In this document: positions 5,595 through 8,760 of the stretch, one piece after another
How the letters are laid out: every line of letters begins with the position of its first letter
Position numbering within the stretch: the stretch's first letter is position 1
NCBI GenBank assembly: GCA_023399635.1
Contig: JAEWOP010000112.1
Location: 1-8,760, forward strand
From: Pseudomonadota bacterium
GTDB taxonomy: Bacteria > Pseudomonadota > Alphaproteobacteria > Rhizobiales > Rhizobiaceae
DNA length: 8,760 bases
Direction of reading: 5' to 3'
The notes under the pieces: generated by a model
The model's database searches: none
Told to the model about the DNA's origin: nothing
Seen by the model: the letters and a program-made list of their open reading frames with translations, nothing else
Program-made: the position numbers and the translations under genes

Positions 5595-5865
5595 CAAAGG
5601 CATCGATCTCCAGAGAGGCCGTGGCCAGCCGATCTACCTCGGCGAGCTGGACGACGTCATGCGCGACATGCGGTCGATGATGGACTGGGAGTGCGTCGGT
5701 GCGCGCTGCGCGCAATGTGAGCGGGAGGCGTGGCTCGATCGATGGGACCTGCAGCGCGGGCGATCTTCGATCATCCTCTCGGAGGTTGCCAAGGGCCTCC
5801 GCTGCCGCGCCTGCGGTAACACCAACGGCAACAGGGTCATCTTGGGACGCTTGCCTCGAGATTAA
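5584..5865 (+). CDS. Four-cysteine zinc-ribbon protein, 93 aa
   Basis: The protein has two CxxC knuckles, Cys42-Ala-Gln-Cys45 and Cys74-Arg-Ala-Cys77, 28 residues apart, the arrangement of a treble-clef or zinc-ribbon module. The second is followed by GNTNGNRV, a turn typical of such ribbons. A basic N-terminus (MKHRKG) precedes it. Zinc ribbons of this size are frequent in phage and island genes and usually bind nucleic acid or partner proteins. The family is not identified and function is inference. No Shine-Dalgarno precedes the ATG; the repeated module P1 places a predicted transcription start almost at it, so it may be translated from a leaderless mRNA. The metallophosphoesterase follows 85 bp later with its own promoter module. 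Confidence 0.75.
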   Translation: MKHRKGIDLQRGRGQPIYLGELDDVMRDMRSMMDWECVGARCAQCEREAWLDRWDLQRGRSSIILSEVAKGLRCRACGNTNGNRVILGRLPRD

Positions 5866-5895
5866 CTCCACGATCGCCATCATCGACATCGGCTA

Positions 5896-5924
5896 TTGCC
5901 GGAGTCCGACGAGCCCGGCATACG
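5896..5924 (+). promoter_or_regulatory. Repeated promoter-like module P2, copy 1
   Basis: TTGCCG (5896-5901), a 17-bp spacer and CATACG (5919-5924) form a 29-bp block that matches 7078-7106 at 25 of 29 positions. It ends 26 bp before the ATG of the phosphoesterase, leaving room for the GGAGG at 5940-5944. The copy at 7078-7106 stands at nearly the same distance from its gene, which supports a promoter role. Confidence 0.5.
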
Positions 5925-5950
5925 GGAAGTTCGATGGGCGGAGGTGGGAC

Positions 5951-6748
5951 ATGAAAGCAGTAGTATTCAGCGACCTTCACCTCGCGTTCTCGATCCCCGA
6001 TCCCATCGTCCTCCCCTACGGCACCGACGTCGTCATCGTAGCAGGCGATGTCAGCGCGCCCGTCGGCCGTTCTATGGCGTGGTTGCACAAGCACATCCCC
6101 GATGTTCCCGTCGTCTACGTAGCCGGCAACCATGACCACTACGGACAAATCTACGAGCAGAGCATGGAGAAAGGGCGCGCTGCGCATGCGAGCTGTCCGA
6201 ACGTTCATTTCCTGGAAGACGATCAGGTTGTCATCGACGGCGTCCGCTTCCTCGGGGCTACCATGTGGACGGATTTCGAGCTGTACGGCGACCTGCGTCG
6301 CGCTACGGAGATCGCGCAGTGGTCGATGAATGACTACCGCCAGATTTTCGATCTGGACGTCGAGGGACAACTCGATCCGTGGACGCCCGAACGCACCCGC
6401 GTGTTGCACCACGAGAGCCGTAGATGGCTGCGCGAGGCGCTGGCGGTGCCGTTCGACGGCCCGACCGTCATCGTGACGCATCACAGCCCGCACCCGTTGT
6501 CCGTTGCCGAAGAGTTCCGGGGCGACGAGCTGACGCCTGCGTTCGCCTCGAACTTCGACTCCGAAATCAAGCAGTTTCAGCCCGAACTCTGGGTCCACGG
6601 CCACACGCACAATAGCTTCGACTACGTGGTTCCAGAGACGAGAACGCGCGTCGTCTGCAATCCGCGTGGGTACGTCCGTGACTACAACAATGGCAGGAGC
6701 GTCGAGAACATGGATTTCGAGATGCTCAAGGTCGTCGAGATCGGCTAG
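5951..6748 (+). CDS. Calcineurin-like metallophosphoesterase, 265 aa
   Basis: All blocks of the calcineurin-like phosphoesterase (Metallophos) fold are present in order: Asp8 and His10 in SDLH, Gly-Asp33 in AGD, Asn60-His61 in GNHDH, His177 in VTHHSPH, and His218/His220 in HGHTH. These residues hold two divalent metal ions that hydrolyse phosphomono- or diesters. The substrate cannot be told: members act on nucleotides, cyclic nucleotides, nucleic acids, dinucleoside polyphosphates or proteins. No signal peptide, so cytoplasmic. The length is usual for single-domain members. GGAGG (5940-5944) lies six bases before the ATG, preceded by promoter module P2. An upstream open frame to 5699 is a shadow of the zinc-ribbon gene. 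The stop lies within a 9-bp tandem repeat (ATCGGCTAG twice, 6740-6757). Confidence 0.93.
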   Translation: MKAVVFSDLHLAFSIPDPIVLPYGTDVVIVAGDVSAPVGRSMAWLHKHIPDVPVVYVAGNHDHYGQIYEQSMEKGRAAHASCPNVHFLEDDQVVIDGVRFLGATMWTDFELYGDLRRATEIAQWSMNDYRQIFDLDVEGQLDPWTPERTRVLHHESRRWLREALAVPFDGPTVIVTHHSPHPLSVAEEFRGDELTPAFASNFDSEIKQFQPELWVHGHTHNSFDYVVPETRTRVVCNPRGYVRDYNNGRSVENMDFEMLKVVEIG

Positions 6749-6753
6749 ATCGG

Positions 6754-6918
6754 CTAGCCGAGAAGATTCCACGTCAACAGCGCGATGCCGCCGCCGACGC
6801 CAAGCCTTATTCCTACAAGTTCTTCATAAGAACGGGTGACAGACGGCATCTCGGACTGTTTGTACGCTTCGAGTTCATCCAGAGACTTCTGCGCCGTCCC
6901 TGGATGATGCTTCCTCAT
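6754..6918 (-). CDS. Small hypothetical protein, 54 aa, with hydrophobic C-terminus
   Basis: The frame encodes a hydrophilic N-terminal part (MRKHHPGTAQKSLDELEAYK, then a short helical stretch to about residue 36). A glycine-rich hydrophobic tail follows (IRLGVGGGIALLTWNLLG, about 37-54), like a single short membrane anchor. It is convergent with the phosphoesterase gene, with stops six bases apart. Upstream of the ATG only a weak AGGCG is seen. No in-frame start exists further upstream because a stop follows within 13 codons. The composition looks like protein more than chance, but the evidence is moderate and no family is recognised. Confidence 0.5.
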   Translation of the reverse strand: MRKHHPGTAQKSLDELEAYKQSEMPSVTRSYEELVGIRLGVGGGIALLTWNLLG

Positions 6919-7077
6919 CTTGTTCGCCTGATGGACCCAGTAAGCCTACCTTGGAGCGTTAAATTCACGTCACCAATGAATGTTCTTGGGATGCTTCATT
7001 TTTCTTACTCCGTCAATCAACGCTGCCGACGGCAGGGGCTCCTTAACTAATCGATCGCCTTATCCCGATTCGGGCCC

Positions 7078-7106
7078 TTGCCGGGGTCCAGCGTGCCCGG
7101 CATACG
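7078..7106 (+). promoter_or_regulatory. Repeated promoter-like module P2, copy 2
   Basis: TTGCCG (7078-7083), a 17-bp spacer and CATACG (7101-7106). It matches 5896-5924 at 25 of 29 positions, with the hexamers and the adjoining GCCCGG fully conserved. It ends 28 bp before the ATG of the membrane-protein gene, with GGAGG at 7125-7129 between. The 215-bp gap it ends holds little else beyond a CTGCC/GGCAG hairpin at 7023-7035. Confidence 0.5.
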
Positions 7107-7134
7107 TGTCGACCTTAACAAGATGGAGGCAGGC

Positions 7135-7446
7135 ATGGCAACTTTCGGCGCTCCGGCACATCAGGCGGCTATGGGCAACTTGGGTGGGATGATGCTCATC
7201 GCAGGCGGCGCGGTCAGCTTGGCGACGGGTCTGTTCGATGCCCTCGACGCGGTAGCCGACGCACGACACCAGCGCGCTTATGGCGATGCTCTCGGGGCCG
7301 CCAAGGGGCACGCTGCTGGTATGGAGGAATTGGCTCGCGTAGCTGTCGGCATGGTCGCCGAACTCGAGGCCGAGGTAGCATCTCTCCGTGAAGCGTGCCG
7401 TCAGCGTCAGGACGTCATCGTTGCTTTGTCGGGCCGCCGCGCATGA
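7135..7446 (+). CDS. Small membrane protein with C-terminal coiled coil, 103 aa
   Basis: The 103-aa product starts MATFGAPAHQ. It has a Gly/Met-rich hydrophobic stretch (about residues 14-32, GNLGGMMLIAGGAVSLATG), likely one membrane pass or an amphipathic membrane-inserting helix. Alanine-rich helices follow, and a heptad-like segment ends it (VGMVAELEAEVASLREACRQ, about 71-90). This resembles small phage membrane proteins (holin or spanin-like architecture), but no family signature is present and the resemblance is only in layout. The start at 7135 is fixed by GGAGG (7125-7129), five bases upstream; the frame is open to 7078 but that part overlaps the promoter module. The stop overlaps the next ATG (ATGA). 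Confidence 0.75.
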   Translation: MATFGAPAHQAAMGNLGGMMLIAGGAVSLATGLFDALDAVADARHQRAYGDALGAAKGHAAGMEELARVAVGMVAELEAEVASLREACRQRQDVIVALSGRRA

Positions 7447-7580
7447 CCCTGTCTGACCGCGACTGGCAACGCCTGAGGCGCAATTTTGGCGATCTTGCTT
7501 ACGAGGAGCCGCACCGACATGTCGAGATGCTGGCAATGATCAAGCCGAGGATCGTCGTAGACAACACCCGCAAAAATTAA
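7443..7580 (+). CDS. Small hypothetical protein, 45 aa, coupled to the membrane protein
   Basis: The ATG at 7443 overlaps the TGA of the upstream gene as ATGA, so translation is coupled. The peptide is hydrophilic and basic, with an N-terminal helix (MTLSDRDWQRLRRNFGDLAY) and a tail ending NTRKN. It has no membrane segment and no recognised family. It ends 24 bp before the stop of the convergent minus-strand gene. The tight overlap is the main support that this short frame is real. Confidence 0.6.
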   Translation: MTLSDRDWQRLRRNFGDLAYEEPHRHVEMLAMIKPRIVVDNTRKN

Positions 7581-7604
7581 GGCTGCCGAGATGCGGGCTT
7601 TCGG

Positions 7605-8174
7605 TTACATGGCGAGGGACTTCGGCTTGAACGGCTCCGTCTTGTCCTTCAAGCGCCGCGCCCGGATTCGCCAGAGCATCCGCTCGTGTTCGTCCATCCC
7701 TGGCGATGGCGCGTCCTTCACTGCGACGGGGACGGCAGGTTCGGCGACACTAGGAACGCCGTGGATACCGTGCGGTCTGCCGCCCATAAACTTGCGGAGC
7801 TGGCCGATGCCAGCGGCGGCGAGCTTACGTAGTTCGGCATCATCCATCGAGACGAGCGACGCGACGACGCGCGGCGGCAAGTCTTTCGGCAGCTTCATCA
7901 CAACGCGGTCGTCGCGGTGCGCGCGGCAGTACTCAAGCAGCTGATCGACGGCATCGCGATCGAGGGTCCGAACAGCTTCGTGGGCCTTCCGAGCGTGAAG
8001 AAAGTCTGCGACTATGTCCGGCTTCGTGATTTGAGGTTCGAAATGCGGTAGCGGTGGCCTTGTAGAAAAAAGTTCGAGCGGCAATTTGGCGGTCGCCCAA
8101 GCTATATCCCATGTCCATTTGGTTAGGTCGCGTAGTGCGACCAGTGCCGCGGCGATAGCTTTAAAGAACTTCAT
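7605..8174 (-). CDS. Hypothetical protein, 189 aa, hydrophobic N-terminus
   Basis: The first ~40 residues (MKFFKAIAAALVALRDLTKW, then TWDIAWATAKLPLELF) form a hydrophobic or amphipathic helix with interspersed Lys, Arg and Trp. This is more like a membrane-associated helix than a cleaved signal peptide. A Pro-rich linker (about 39-50) leads to a helical soluble region with several charged segments (DRDAVDQLLEYCRAHRDDRV; SMDDAELRKLAAAGIGQLRK). The C-terminus is basic (RIRARRLKDKTEPFKPK). No family is recognised. The start at 8174 follows GGGAGG (8180-8185), spaced five bases away, a strong ribosome site. It is convergent with the 45-aa gene. Its upstream region contains a CCTGAC/GTCAGG hairpin at 8288-8305. 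Confidence 0.8.
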   Translation of the reverse strand: MKFFKAIAAALVALRDLTKWTWDIAWATAKLPLELFSTRPPLPHFEPQITKPDIVADFLHARKAHEAVRTLDRDAVDQLLEYCRAHRDDRVVMKLPKDLPPRVVASLVSMDDAELRKLAAAGIGQLRKFMGGRPHGIHGVPSVAEPAVPVAVKDAPSPGMDEHERMLWRIRARRLKDKTEPFKPKSLAM

Positions 8175-8287
8175 GTGTTCCTCCCTTTGCTAACTGCGAT
8201 CTTCAGCTCATCCGAAGAAAGCAACAAACATCTTGGAGGGCTGTTTAGCTATCGGCCTTTACGCAAATTGGTGCGCCATTCTCTAGT

Positions 8288-8305
8288 CCTGACAGCTAAG
8301 TCAGG
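8288..8305. repeat. Inverted repeat upstream of the 189-aa gene
   Basis: CCTGAC (8288-8293) and GTCAGG (8300-8305) are perfect 6-bp arms around a 6-bp centre, with no T-tract on either strand. It lies about 115 bp upstream of the minus-strand gene and just ahead of short plus-strand frames. It could be an operator; this is inference. Confidence 0.35.
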
Positions 8306-8403
8306 TGTCCAATGAGAGTGACAAAACAGAACACCAGGAGAACGGGAAGGCGCAATTGCTGTGACAGGATGCGGGCACAGTTTATGGCATCGAAACGTCT
8401 GCG

Positions 8404-8673
8404 GTGATCCAGTCCCGCTGCATCGGCGAGCATGCAGCTTCTAACGCTATTCGCGTTGATCTTCGGACCCTACCGTCGCCGGCCCCAGCGCCAGTAGATG
8501 TGTGCTACATGCCGCCGCTCCTTTCACCAGCCAACGTCAACGGGACGAACTTGCCCGACGACTTGACGTCCCAAAAAAGATATTCCGCCACCATCCTCTC
8601 GCAGGGACGTGCCCCGAACTCCTTGCTGTTCGCCAATATCGACGAAGGCAGGCTTCTCGCCGTGTCGCCTTGA
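8404..8673 (+). CDS. Doubtful 89-codon open frame
   Basis: An open frame begins with GTG (8404), overlapping as GTGA the stop of a 31-codon Arg-rich frame that starts at 8312. The product would start MIQSRCIGEH and end LLFANIDEGRLLAVSP, with a Pro-rich stretch in the middle. There is no Shine-Dalgarno and no recognised motif, and the same stretch is open in two minus-strand frames. It could be coding, a gene fragment or chance. I list it because nothing else explains this segment. Confidence 0.2.
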   Translation: MIQSRCIGEHAASNAIRVDLRTLPSPAPAPVDVCYMPPLLSPANVNGTNLPDDLTSQKRYSATILSQGRAPNSLLFANIDEGRLLAVSP

Positions 8674-8760
8674 TCGAGCGACGCACGCGAGCTCCGGAGG
8701 CATTGCGGGCTGGCTCGACCACGTCCAGAATTGGGGTCTATGGTCTAGCCTGCTTCTCTG

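Larger units (their letters stand above)
2872..8760. mobile_element. Probable genomic island / integrated-element remnant behind tRNA-Pro
   Basis: From the 3' end of tRNA-Pro onward all recognisable core genes cease. The rest of the window contains short genes of unknown function on both strands, repeated promoter modules and repeated terminators. The repeat cluster at 2928-2980 supports site-specific integration at the tRNA. Against a complete element in view: there is no integrase, no structural phage gene, and no second copy of the tRNA 3' end within the window, so the far end lies outside or has decayed. The right boundary given is simply the window edge. Confidence 0.5.
8175..8760. other. 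586 bp without a supported gene
   Basis: This right edge holds the upstream region of the 189-aa gene, the inverted repeat at 8288-8305 and weak open frames. One is the Arg-rich 31-codon frame 8312-8407 and another is the 89-codon frame 8404-8673. A minus-strand frame open from about 8745 to 8507 contains MVAEYLFWDVKSSGKFVPL but has no convincing start. I see no tRNA, terminator or insertion-sequence end. A decayed gene or the edge of the next module are both possible. Confidence 0.5.

Noticed and set aside
5699..5950. N-terminal extension of the metallophosphoesterase frame
   Set aside because: It overlaps the zinc-ribbon gene out of frame, and a strong GGAGG and the family's expected start lie at 5951.
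5837..6772. 311-codon minus-strand open frame
   Set aside because: It is antisense to the metallophosphoesterase, whose catalytic motifs are all intact on the plus strand. Its composition (Val/Asp/Arg-rich) is typical of a shadow frame.

Overview
The window looks like the chromosome of an alphaproteobacterium, most likely a member of the Rhizobiales/Hyphomicrobiales. The evidence is the moderately high GC content, tRNA promoters of the rhizobial CTTG(C)-N17-CTATAA type, a double cold-shock-domain protein coupled to a DUF192 protein, and several genes with clear Shine-Dalgarno sequences. No species can be named from the sequence alone.

Left part (1-2871), core chromosome. Two identical minus-strand tRNA-Glu(UUC) genes each carry their own promoter. 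They are followed by a small lipoprotein gene and a glyoxalase I gene (gloA-like), both on the minus strand. Divergent from these runs a plus-strand pair: a tandem cold-shock-domain protein whose stop codon overlaps the start of a secreted DUF192 protein by one base. A tRNA-Pro(UGG) gene with its own promoter follows.

Right part (2872-8760), accessory DNA. The gene content changes abruptly at the 3' end of tRNA-Pro, a common integration target. A cluster of 10-bp ACCGCCAACA repeats (two direct, one inverted) lies right behind the tRNA and resembles recombinase arm sites. No integrase and no second att copy is visible in the window. The island holds mostly very short transcription units. (i) A minus-strand pair of tiny ORFs (50 and 59 codons) with excellent ribosome binding sites, an ATGA overlap and a terminator. 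(ii) A minus-strand operon of a very basic 91-aa protein and a DUF4238 protein that starts with TTG one base after the upstream stop, ending at a second, nearly identical terminator. (iii) Plus-strand genes for an acidic 169-aa protein, a four-cysteine zinc-ribbon protein and a calcineurin-like metallophosphoesterase. (iv) A short minus-strand ORF with a hydrophobic C-terminus. (v) A coupled pair encoding a membrane/coiled-coil protein and a 45-aa protein. (vi) A convergent minus-strand 189-aa protein with a hydrophobic N-terminus.

The most notable organisation is regulatory. Two different promoter-like modules are each used twice in the island. One (TTGAnT-N17-CACwAC, running into ATGAACAAwTGA) precedes the 169-aa and zinc-ribbon genes and may produce a leaderless mRNA. 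The other (TTGCCG-N17-CATACG) precedes the phosphoesterase and the membrane-protein pair. Duplicated promoters and duplicated terminators around single small genes are typical of phage-derived or satellite-like elements. A DUF4238 protein with a coupled basic partner is the best candidate for an undescribed two-gene module, but its function cannot be read from the sequence. The last ~590 bp contain no gene I can support with confidence.
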